Shown here piece after piece: positions 7,980 through 14,771 of a DNA stretch of 16,005 nt; position 1 is the first letter of the stretch; every line of letters starts with the position of its first letter. A program made the translations under genes and the position numbers. Under the pieces are notes generated by a model. The model was given only the letters and a program-made list of their open reading frames with translations, was not told where the DNA came from and made no database searches. This stretch comes from an uncultured Caryophanales bacterium (GTDB taxonomy: Bacteria; Bacillota_I; Bacilli_A; RF39; UBA660). Location of the stretch: positions 1 through 16,005 of the forward strand of contig CAMNDO010000003.1 in NCBI GenBank assembly GCA_946535455.1, given 5' to 3'.

Positions 7980-8594
7980 ATGAAGAAAAGAAAAAGAAGA
8001 ATTAGAATCATCATTATACTAATTCTAATTGCAGTAATAGGATATTTCTTATATCAAAACTTAGGAAAAAAGGAAGAACAAGAAATTAAAGTAATCAGTC
8101 AAGTAGAGAAGTATGGATACTCTTTAAAAGAAAATAAACCAAAAAAGTATAAAGAAATGTTTGAAGAACTAAAGAAAATACTAAATGCGAAAGAAATAGA
8201 GGAAGAAGAATACGCGAAAAAAATCACAGAGATGTTTATCTATGACTTTTATTCTTTAAATGATAAAACAGCAAAAACGGATGTTGGAGGAGTAGAATTC
8301 ATTCATCCAAACATCTTAGAAAACTTTTTAGAAAATGCACAAGATACGTATTATAAGTACATAGAGAATAATATTTATAATAATAGAAAACAATCTTTAC
8401 CTACAGTATCTAATATCACAATAGAAGATGTAAAACAACAAGAATTTGCATATGAGAAAGAAATCGATGATAAAGCCTATGTGATTAAAGTAAACTGGTC
8501 TTATACAGATGATTCTTTTTCCAATTATCAAAGAGAAGCAACATTAGTACTAGCACATGTCGATCATAAATTATATATCATACAGCTACAGTAA
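7980..8594 (+). CDS. One-pass membrane protein of unknown function, co-operonic with the LTA synthase-like gene
   Basis: This gene encodes 204 aa starting at ATG 7980 with an AGAGGAGA ribosome-binding site inside the end of the previous gene. A very basic N-terminus (KKRKRRIR) and one helix at about residues 8-25 predict an extracytoplasmic domain of about 175 residues. That domain starts with a charged helical segment (to about residue 80), then a conserved-looking stretch (FIYDFYSLNDK...DVGGVEF), and ends in beta-rich sequence (AYVIKVNWSYTDD, REATLVLAHVDHKLYIIQL). The helices followed by a curved beta sheet recall NTF2-like folds, but that is a guess. I do not recognise a named family. Tight coupling to the LTA-synthase-like gene suggests a helper role in the same envelope process. 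Confidence 0.85.
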   Translation: MKKRKRRIRIIIILILIAVIGYFLYQNLGKKEEQEIKVISQVEKYGYSLKENKPKKYKEMFEELKKILNAKEIEEEEYAKKITEMFIYDFYSLNDKTAKTDVGGVEFIHPNILENFLENAQDTYYKYIENNIYNNRKQSLPTVSNITIEDVKQQEFAYEKEIDDKAYVIKVNWSYTDDSFSNYQREATLVLAHVDHKLYIIQLQ

Positions 8595-8607
8595 TGTAGC
8601 TTTTTTT
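8584..8607 (+). terminator. Intrinsic terminator with stop codon in the loop
   Basis: AGCTACA (8584-8590), loop GTAA, TGTAGCT (8595-8601), then a run of T to 8607. The TAA stop of the upstream gene (8592-8594) is in the loop. Confidence 0.85.
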
Positions 8608-8611
8608 GTGC

Positions 8612-8639
8612 AAAAAAAAGAACCAGATTATTCATCTGG
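8612..8639 (-). terminator. Intrinsic terminator of the LCP gene (minus strand)
   Basis: On the minus strand, CCAGAT and ATCTGG (8639-8634 and 8628-8623) form a 6-bp stem with a 5-nt loop, followed by TTC and eight T (8622-8612). The TAA stop of the LCP gene (8630-8628) lies at the loop/stem border. It is tail-to-tail with the plus-strand terminator at 8584-8607. Confidence 0.75.
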
Positions 8640-10598
8640 ATCTTCTGTACTTGGTGTTGTATTTTCTCCTGGGGTGGTAGAAGAATTATTTTCTTCTTCC
8701 TCTTCTTCAGTTGTGGTATTTCCGGTTTCTTTTTCCTTCTTTTTCTTTTTTTCTTCTTCTTCCTCTTTTTCCTCTTTATCAGAAGATAAGGTTAATACTA
8801 GTGGATCTTTCATATGATCAATTCTTGTTCTTACTGGATAACTTTGATCGACAACGGTACCACTCTTTCCTTTAAAGGTAAGTGTAATTCCGTATTGCGT
8901 AGCCGTTGCTTTTGCTTGTGCTTCGGTATCTCCCGTAAAGTCAGGAAGAAGACTATAAAGTGTATTATTATTGTAAGGTCCTTCTCCAATAATCTTTTTC
9001 TTATAAGGTTGATTGATAGAGAAATGGAACTCTGTAATATTTTTGTGATCTACTAATTCTAAGTTTTCTTTCATGGCTTGAACAATATCTTTACGACTAC
9101 TTTTATTTGGAATATAGTTCCATAGAACCATTCTAGCTCTTTCATCATAAATCATTTGTCCAGTACCTTGTAAGTATAATTGTTGAATATTGACTAGGTT
9201 GGCATCATCTGCACTTAAACTTCTTTTTACTAAATCTTTCGCAACATTGTAGAAAGAAAGGATTTGTTTGGTTGTAAGGTTGGTATCCAAACTGTTGGAA
9301 ATGGTATTTAAAATATTGACGAATTTACTTACTTCTGTAATTCCTTTGATTTTGTTGATTAATGCTTTAATAATTTCTTGTTGATGTTGTCCTCTACCAA
9401 TATCTCCATTTTGTAAGGCTTTTCGGTTTCTTGCGAATACCAAAGCTTGTTCTCCATCTAATGTTTGGAATCCTGGTTGAATACAAACTTCTTCTTCACG
9501 ATTAGAGTTATCCGTACATAGAACTTGTTCTACATTGACATCCACACCACCTACGGCATTGACTAATTTCACAAGTCCTTTGAAGTTGATTTTGGCATAA
9601 TAATCAATTTTGACATCAAAGTAGTTTTGAATGGTTTGAATCATACAATCATTTCCATAGGCTGCGGCATGTGTAATTTTATTTTCTGGTCTACCACTCC
9701 AACAAGCAATTGGAACATAACTATCTCTTGGAATCGATACCATAGTCGCATTTAAGGTTTTCGGATTGAAGGTAATTAAGATTAAGGTATCTCCGTTCGC
9801 AATCGCATTCTTGGTTAGAACTTCATCCGTAGAATCAATTCCCATCAAAAGAATGGTAAAAGGTTCACTAATATCTTTTAATGCAGAAGCTGTCTCAATC
9901 TCAGAAGTATCTGCTTTTTTCATTTTTTTATCTTTACTGATAATGACTTTCGTGTCTGTGGAAATATTTTCATATCCTGTAATACCAGAAAACATAGATA
10001 CATAACTATCAGTTACAAACATTGCATCTAATTCTTTGGAATACATATCTACAAGCATAGTAGTGTAATCATCATACTCTACAATTTCATTTTCATCTTC
10101 TAAGGTATATTCTTTAATAATTTCTTTTGGAATAATATATCCTTCTGGAGATTTCTTATCACTCAAAATGGCAATCTTCATATCGGATACATCTTCAATC
10201 GTATTCGCAGGATTGTGACTCATCACTAACAAATCAGAAGTATAAGTAATCACTTCTTTATTCAATCCATCAATCTTTCCATAGATGTAAGAAATGACTC
10301 CTCCTACAAATAAACAAAGAATAGAATAAACAATCAAAAAGAATAAAAAGAATCCTCTGTGATACTTTCGATATTTTCTTTTGTGATAACGTATCATTTT
10401 TAAAATACAAAAGATATCAGTGGCTCCTATGATTCCCATTACAATATAACGAATGAGATCCTCTATGGAATCTAATAAAAAGATTTCATAAAATGCGAAG
10501 AATGAAGAACAAATGGCAATGATTAAAAAGAATGTTAGGATTCCATTTAAGGCTCCATAGTTTCTTCGTTCTACTCGTCTTTCTGTGACATGATTCAT
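8628..10598 (-). CDS. LCP (LytR-CpsA-Psr) family protein with binding-protein-like and PASTA-like modules
   Basis: LCP enzymes transfer undecaprenyl-linked anionic glycopolymers to peptidoglycan outside the cell. This gene encodes 656 aa from ATG 10598; a TTG at 10613 is rejected because the GGGAGGG ribosome-binding site lies between it and the ATG. In order: three N-terminal helices (about residues 20-42, 48-69, 82-106); a partial binding-protein-like module (about 110-235); the LCP domain (about 243-400) with LLMGID, NGDTLIL, SIPRDSYV (R291, D292), NKITHAAAYG, GGVDVNV and the FARNRK...GDIGRGQHQQ active-site segment; a helical region; a PASTA-like domain (about 549-606: PDFTGDTEAQAKATA...GTVVDQSYP); and a Glu/Lys/Thr/Ser-rich tail (about 607-656). 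Cys pairs in the extracytoplasmic LCP domain suggest disulfides. It is divergent from an autolysin gene and shares a regulatory region with it. Confidence 0.93.
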   Translation of the reverse strand: MNHVTERRVERRNYGALNGILTFFLIIAICSSFFAFYEIFLLDSIEDLIRYIVMGIIGATDIFCILKMIRYHKRKYRKYHRGFFLFFLIVYSILCLFVGGVISYIYGKIDGLNKEVITYTSDLLVMSHNPANTIEDVSDMKIAILSDKKSPEGYIIPKEIIKEYTLEDENEIVEYDDYTTMLVDMYSKELDAMFVTDSYVSMFSGITGYENISTDTKVIISKDKKMKKADTSEIETASALKDISEPFTILLMGIDSTDEVLTKNAIANGDTLILITFNPKTLNATMVSIPRDSYVPIACWSGRPENKITHAAAYGNDCMIQTIQNYFDVKIDYYAKINFKGLVKLVNAVGGVDVNVEQVLCTDNSNREEEVCIQPGFQTLDGEQALVFARNRKALQNGDIGRGQHQQEIIKALINKIKGITEVSKFVNILNTISNSLDTNLTTKQILSFYNVAKDLVKRSLSADDANLVNIQQLYLQGTGQMIYDERARMVLWNYIPNKSSRKDIVQAMKENLELVDHKNITEFHFSINQPYKKKIIGEGPYNNNTLYSLLPDFTGDTEAQAKATATQYGITLTFKGKSGTVVDQSYPVRTRIDHMKDPLVLTLSSDKEEKEEEEEKKKKKEKETGNTTTEEEEEENNSSTTPGENTTPSTEDPDE

Positions 10599-10629
10599 AA
10601 TGTACCCTCCCAAGTAAGTCTACTATAAG

Positions 10630-10658
10630 ATTATATCGAAAATTTTGTTTTTTATCAA
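10630..10658 (-). promoter_or_regulatory. Sigma-A promoter of the LCP gene
   Basis: On the minus strand, TTGATA (10658-10653), a 17-bp spacer and TATAAT (10635-10630). It is 31 bp upstream of the start codon, with a clear -35, unlike the divergent autolysin promoter. Confidence 0.83.
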
Positions 10659-10683
10659 GTGGACAAAACAGGTCGCTGTCAAT

Positions 10684-10722
10684 TGTAAATATCGTGTAAA
10701 CACAAAGTAAAATCAATGTAAA
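10684..10722 (+). promoter_or_regulatory. Array of four 11-bp-phased hexamers: WalR-box-like (or PhoP-box-like) site
   Basis: TGTAAA at 10684-10689, TGTAAA at 10695-10700, AGTAAA at 10706-10711 and TGTAAA at 10717-10722, each separated by exactly 5 nt, so all lie on one helix face. The first pair is a full match to the published WalR (YycF) box TGTWAH-N5-TGTWAH. WalR controls cell-wall hydrolases, and the gene downstream on the same strand is one. The array ends 27 bp before the autolysin -10. Read on the minus strand it is TTTACA-type repeats, which also resembles a PhoP box directed toward the LCP gene. The repeats are seen directly; regulator identity is inference. Confidence 0.72.
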
Positions 10723-10746
10723 TTATCATTCAGAACTGTCAAATGC

Positions 10747-10755
10747 TGATATAAT
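10747..10755 (+). promoter_or_regulatory. Extended -10 promoter of the autolysin gene, no clear -35
   Basis: TGATATAAT (10747-10755) is an extended -10. At 16-18 bp spacing upstream only poor matches to TTGACA occur (such as CATTCA at 10727-10732). A weak -35 directly after a phased activator-like array suggests an activator-dependent promoter. Confidence 0.75.
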
Positions 10756-10785
10756 AGAAATAAGAATGGAGAAGGAGGCTTGTTT

Positions 10786-13700
10786 ATGAAGAAAATATTT
10801 ATGATTTTCCTATTTTTTCTATCATTTTTCATGGTAAAAAATGTTTATGCCTTCGACTCTAATAACTATAAAAATCGAAATCTTTGCGGTGGTTTTGAAG
10901 TAGCAGGATTTCATGCGGATGGTGTCATCGATAAAGTAGAGTGTTTTGACACGTATGAAAAAGCAAGAACGTTTATGAAAAACAATGGCGCAATCGATTT
11001 GGCCATTATGGCAAAAGTCAATGGACAAACAAAAATTATTGATGCGAATGTTGCTTTGTTAGATTTAAGTGTAAATCCAGAAACCTTAACTTATTTTTAT
11101 ACCAATCCGAATTTAACAGGTTCTTCTTATACCTATATGGACACAGGATCTTTATATGGTGGAGTAGATGGGGTGCATCTAGATACCGCATATTCTTCTA
11201 CCGCAAATGTTTGGACAGCCAAGGTAAGAATTGGAAACTTCACAGGATGGATTCGTCAATCGGCTTATGAAATTGTCCCAATCACTTGGGTGAAATCTTC
11301 TAGTTCCTATACGGTAACTGCGAATGATATTAGACATAATTATGTTTCTAAAATTCAAGAGACCTATTCTGGTTCAAAGGGAAGTACCATTGGACCAAAG
11401 CCAACTATGTTAAATGTAGGAACGTATTATAGTTATGATGGACACTATTTCTACAAAGATAGAACAACGATGATTAAAGATTATAAAAATGGAAATTATA
11501 ACAATGCTGTGAATAAAAACAATGTTTACTACAACTATTATATGTATTTATCCAATCATACAAGAACCAATTACTCAAGTATCAATATCGATGAATACAT
11601 TCGAAACAATTTAGGATATAAGAAAAATGTTTATGGAAATAGTGCAAGTAGTGGAACGTCACGTCTTTATGGAATGGGAAATTTCTTCTACTATGCACAA
11701 GAAAAGTATGGAGTAAATGCCATCCTTTCGTTGAGTTTAAGTCGAAATGAAACAGGAAATGGTACGAGTAACTTAGCAATCAATAAAAACAATGGATTTG
11801 GATTAAATGCAGTAGATTCTAATCCAACACAAGCAGCGGACTGGTATGCAACTTTCTCAAGTAGTATTTTAGGGTATGCTTCCAAATGGATTACCTATGG
11901 ATATGCACACCCAAGAGATTGGAGATACTTTGGTCCACAATTTGGAGATAAATGGATTGGAATGAACGTAAAGTATGCTTCTGATACTTACTGGTCTGAG
12001 AAAATGGCTGCCAATTATTATGCTTTGGATAGGGCTTTTGGATTACAAGACTATAACTATTACCAATTAGGAGTCGTGAATGGACCAACCATTGCTTATA
12101 AAGATCCAAATACTTCTTCAAAACAAATTTATACCTATCCAGAAAAAGAAGATGCTGTTGTGATTGTAGGAGAAGTAACAAAGAATAACGAGAAATGGTA
12201 TCAAGTAGTGAGTGATTTAAATATCAATTCGAACTACAACGAAATCACTAGTGGAAATTACAATTGGAATGCGACAGTTTATGTCAAAGCTTCCGGAGTA
12301 ACCAAAATCAATACTGGTAAAAATGGATATATTTCTCCAAACCGAGTATTTGAATATCAAAATAAAAATTATGAATATAATTTATATATTGAAAATACAG
12401 AGTTGAAACCAAAAGTAGCAATTACTACAAAAAACACACCATACTATTATGATAGTGCGTTGACTTCTAAGACAGGAACTACATTATTAAAAGATCGTTA
12501 TGTTATGGTTTATGCGGTAGCTTATCAAAATAGTATTCCAGTTTCTTACTTAGTAACGAGTGATTATTGGTATGATCAAAAAGAATGGATTTCAGCAGAC
12601 TCTATTCAATTCAAAGATCTTTCTTATGGAAAAGTCAGTGTAACAGTATCGGGAAATCAATATACTTGGGTAAATTCCAATACACAAGATATTAAAGATA
12701 CTTTAATTAGTGGACTATACACAAATTCTTATGTTCCCGTATTAGAATCTTTAAAAGTAGGAAATAATACTTGGTATAAAGTTCCAGTTAATTTAACAAG
12801 TAACAATAATATTTATGGTTATACTTTAGCAGCTGCTCCTGGAGTATCCATTACGCTATCAAAATCAGTGATTCAAAACACACCACCAGTGATTACTGCG
12901 AGTGACAAAGTGTTAAACATCGGAGATGCTTTTGATCCAAAAACGGGAGTTACGGCAAGTGATGCAGAAGATGGAAATATTACCAGTAAACTTCAAGTAA
13001 CAGAAAATACTGTGAACACAGGAAAAGCAGGGGAATATAAAGTTACTTATAAAGTAACAGATTCTAAAAATCTAACGACAACAAAAACCATTAAAGTAAC
13101 CGTAAAAGGCAATCAAGTACCAGTGATTACTGCGAGTGATAAAACATTAACGGTAGGAGATAGCTTTAATCCAAAACAAGGTGTCACAGCAAAAGATGCA
13201 GAAGACGGAGATTTAACGAGCAAGATTCAAGTAACCACGAATACCGTGATTACAACAAAAGTAGGAACCTATAAAGTGGTGTATACGGTAACCGATAATA
13301 ATAAACAAACTGCAACAAAAGAAATTAAAGTGATTGTACAACCAAAATCGGAACCAGTTACGATCGAAGGAAAAACCATTGAGGAATTACTCAATACTCA
13401 AAAAGAAGGAGGCTTCTATTTAGATAATTTAGTATGGGATGCGAATCAAAAGAAATTTGTCATTAGTGGATATTTAATTATTTTAAATCAAAATAACACA
13501 AATAAAGAGTATTCTCTTCTAGCAGTAGATAAAAATACAAAGAAAATATATATTAGTAAAATTGCTGCCTGGAAACAAAATACCCCATACGATTTAGGAA
13601 GCAGTAATGGAAATAATTATTCCGATTCATGGTTTAAAGGAACAATCGATTACAGTAATATTCCTAATGGAGATTATGATTTGTATATGTTGGCAAATTC

Positions 13701-14307
13701 TAACGCAGGATTTACAATCTCTCAAGTTACCAATCTTTTTAATAAAAAAATTAGTAGAAGAGGAAATGATGCACTTCATGGATATGAGTATAAAGTGCAA
13801 CAAAAATTGAAACAAAAACAAATTGAATTATCTGTACGAGAAGAGTTATATACAACGGAAGAACCACCAACAGAAAGAAATATGATAAATGGTTATGCAG
13901 AAATTAAATTTAAGAATAATAAACTATATATATTAGGATACTCATATGATTATAATGGAATCTATAACAATCCAAAAGAAATTAACAGAAAAATCATACT
14001 AGAAAATACAAGCAACTATCAACAACACGTTTTTGATGTTACAACAAGACAAGGACCTTCTTTGATTCAAACGGTCGATGGAAAAGATAAAACCTATGCT
14101 TGGTATGAGGGAGAATTAGATATCTCTAGTTTGGATAAAGGTACATATGCATTATTGATTTATACCAAAACTTCCAATTCTACAAATTATGATGATATCA
14201 AAGATGTATTAAGAATGTTAAATGTAGAAGCAACAATGAATGGAAAAAATTATAAAGTAACCTATAATATGACTCGACAAAATCGAATTGAATTCATCAT
14301 AAAATAA
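10786..14307 (+). CDS. Secreted multidomain N-acetylglucosaminidase (GH73-type autolysin)
   Basis: This gene encodes 1173 aa from ATG 10786 with an AGGAGG ribosome-binding site at 10773-10778; the TTG at 10780 is too close to that site. A signal peptide is present (1-22, cleavage after VYA). An N-terminal region (about 23-190) has Cys 34 and Cys 53, the only Cys I see in the mature chain, and an SH3-like stretch. The glucosaminidase domain (about 285-410) has the putative catalytic Glu 322 in SRNETGNGTS, followed by the NNGFGLNA segment. SH3-like wall-binding segments follow (about 425-510 and 545-690). Next are two Ig-like repeats (701-778 and 779-856) that open PVITASDK and contain DAEDG, similar to DUF5011/HYR-like modules. 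The C-terminus holds two divergent copies of a beta-rich domain (about 875-1017 and 1032-1173). There is no LPXTG anchor, so retention is probably through the SH3 or C-terminal modules. The enzyme would cut the glycan strand of peptidoglycan. WalR-like control is suggested by the upstream array. Confidence 0.92.
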   Translation: MKKIFMIFLFFLSFFMVKNVYAFDSNNYKNRNLCGGFEVAGFHADGVIDKVECFDTYEKARTFMKNNGAIDLAIMAKVNGQTKIIDANVALLDLSVNPETLTYFYTNPNLTGSSYTYMDTGSLYGGVDGVHLDTAYSSTANVWTAKVRIGNFTGWIRQSAYEIVPITWVKSSSSYTVTANDIRHNYVSKIQETYSGSKGSTIGPKPTMLNVGTYYSYDGHYFYKDRTTMIKDYKNGNYNNAVNKNNVYYNYYMYLSNHTRTNYSSINIDEYIRNNLGYKKNVYGNSASSGTSRLYGMGNFFYYAQEKYGVNAILSLSLSRNETGNGTSNLAINKNNGFGLNAVDSNPTQAADWYATFSSSILGYASKWITYGYAHPRDWRYFGPQFGDKWIGMNVKYASDTYWSEKMAANYYALDRAFGLQDYNYYQLGVVNGPTIAYKDPNTSSKQIYTYPEKEDAVVIVGEVTKNNEKWYQVVSDLNINSNYNEITSGNYNWNATVYVKASGVTKINTGKNGYISPNRVFEYQNKNYEYNLYIENTELKPKVAITTKNTPYYYDSALTSKTGTTLLKDRYVMVYAVAYQNSIPVSYLVTSDYWYDQKEWISADSIQFKDLSYGKVSVTVSGNQYTWVNSNTQDIKDTLISGLYTNSYVPVLESLKVGNNTWYKVPVNLTSNNNIYGYTLAAAPGVSITLSKSVIQNTPPVITASDKVLNIGDAFDPKTGVTASDAEDGNITSKLQVTENTVNTGKAGEYKVTYKVTDSKNLTTTKTIKVTVKGNQVPVITASDKTLTVGDSFNPKQGVTAKDAEDGDLTSKIQVTTNTVITTKVGTYKVVYTVTDNNKQTATKEIKVIVQPKSEPVTIEGKTIEELLNTQKEGGFYLDNLVWDANQKKFVISGYLIILNQNNTNKEYSLLAVDKNTKKIYISKIAAWKQNTPYDLGSSNGNNYSDSWFKGTIDYSNIPNGDYDLYMLANSNAGFTISQVTNLFNKKISRRGNDALHGYEYKVQQKLKQKQIELSVREELYTTEEPPTERNMINGYAEIKFKNNKLYILGYSYDYNGIYNNPKEINRKIILENTSNYQQHVFDVTTRQGPSLIQTVDGKDKTYAWYEGELDISSLDKGTYALLIYTKTSNSTNYDDIKDVLRMLNVEATMNGKNYKVTYNMTRQNRIEFIIK
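12886..13353 (+). repeat. Tandem Ig-like repeats (2 x 234 bp) within the autolysin gene
   Basis: Two consecutive 78-residue units start with the same 20-bp DNA run (from 12886 and from 13120) and share PVITASDK, the GD-F-PK-GVTA-DAEDG core and a Y-V-Y-VTD end. The unit looks like the bacterial DUF5011/HYR-type Ig-like domain, probably a spacer in the wall. Confidence 0.85.
13408..14304 (+). repeat. Divergent duplicated C-terminal domain of the autolysin
   Basis: Residues 875-1017 and 1032-1173 share an ordered set of landmarks at protein level only: KFVISGY / KLYILGY, NTNKE / NNPKE, SWFKGTIDYSNIPNGDYDLYM / AWYEGELDISSLDKGTYALLI, and YEYKV / KNYKV near the end. The fold is not one I can name; it is beta-rich and may bind wall polymer. 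Confidence 0.6.
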
Positions 14308-14333
14308 AACCTAGTGATTTCCACTAGGTTTTT
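14306..14333. terminator. Bidirectional intrinsic terminator between convergent genes
   Basis: AAAACCTAGTG (14306-14316) pairs with CACTAGGTTTT (14322-14332) around a 5-nt loop, with T-runs on both strands. It begins inside the autolysin stop TAA (14305-14307) and ends at the stop of the minus-strand gene (14334-14332), so it serves both. Confidence 0.9.
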
Positions 14334-14664
14334 ATTTTGCTCTTCCAACGGGTTCATTAAAAACAATTTCTCCATCTTTTTCAATATATTGAATTCCCAT
14401 TCCTTCTCCGCCAACATATTCTTCATTGCGTGTATTTGGAACTCCGTAATCATTCGTAGCACTCATACCTACAAATTCATTGGCATTTGCTACAGGAATA
14501 GAATAGTATTGTGAGATTGCACTCGCAACTCCTAATTCAAATTCTTCTTTTGCTTCAGGACCAAATCTTCTTCCATAATCCTCTGCAATAATTCTTGTGC
14601 TTTGAATACTTTCCGTAGCATGTTTTGCTCCGATTTCGAAGAAATCAAATGTGCCATGTTTCAT
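14332..14664 (-). CDS. 110-aa soluble protein of unknown function
   Basis: The start at ATG 14664 is chosen for the AGGAGA ribosome-binding site at 14676-14671; open sequence extends further upstream to 14706 but overlaps the -10 box. The protein begins MKHGTFDFFEIGAKHATE, has no signal peptide, membrane helix or Cys, and has two likely parts: a helical, charged N-terminal half (IAEDYGRRFGPEAKEEFELG) and a Gly/Asn/Glu-rich C-terminal half (NDYGVPNTRNEEYVGGEG). It has its own strong promoter and a shared terminator, so it is a single-gene unit. I do not recognise a family. Well-formed expression signals support it being a real gene. Confidence 0.8.
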   Translation of the reverse strand: MKHGTFDFFEIGAKHATESIQSTRIIAEDYGRRFGPEAKEEFELGVASAISQYYSIPVANANEFVGMSATNDYGVPNTRNEEYVGGEGMGIQYIEKDGEIVFNEPVGRAK

Positions 14665-14688
14665 GTAATATCTCCTTTCAACGAGAAG

Positions 14689-14717
14689 ATTATAACATAT
14701 TTTCATTGATATGACAA
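14689..14717 (-). promoter_or_regulatory. Promoter of the 110-aa orphan (minus strand)
   Basis: On the minus strand, TTGTCA (14717-14712), a 17-bp spacer and TATAAT (14694-14689), with an extended -10 TGt directly before it. This is one of the strongest promoters in the window. Confidence 0.83.
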
Positions 14718-14722
14718 CAAAA

Positions 14723-14752
14723 TTTATATTTTCCCGTTTTTTCGTGTATAAT
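14723..14752 (+). promoter_or_regulatory. Probable promoter of the M29 aminopeptidase gene
   Basis: A clear TATAAT (14747-14752) lies 19 bp before the start codon. The -35 is weaker: TTTATA (14723-14728) with an 18-bp spacer, or TTATAT one base later with 17 bp. It is divergent from the orphan promoter. Confidence 0.6.
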
Positions 14753-14771
14753 AGAAATGTAGGAGGTATTT

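Noticed and set aside
8557..8817. An 86-codon plus-strand frame rich in Ser and Phe.
   Set aside because: It is the antisense reading of the GAA/AAA-rich LCP tail and crosses two terminators.
10678..10742. Two TTGACA hexamers on the minus strand (10683-10678 and 10742-10737), possible extra -35 boxes.
   Set aside because: Neither has a -10-like hexamer at 16-18 bp. The LCP gene already has a good TTGATA-17-TATAAT promoter.
11891..12181. A 96-codon minus-strand frame.
   Set aside because: It lies inside the glucosaminidase gene, has no ribosome-binding site or family match, and is best read as a shadow.
12886..13353. The repeated DNA as a possible CRISPR or mobile repeat.
   Set aside because: It is only two long in-frame units within a coding sequence, with protein-level Ig-like features, so it is a domain duplication.
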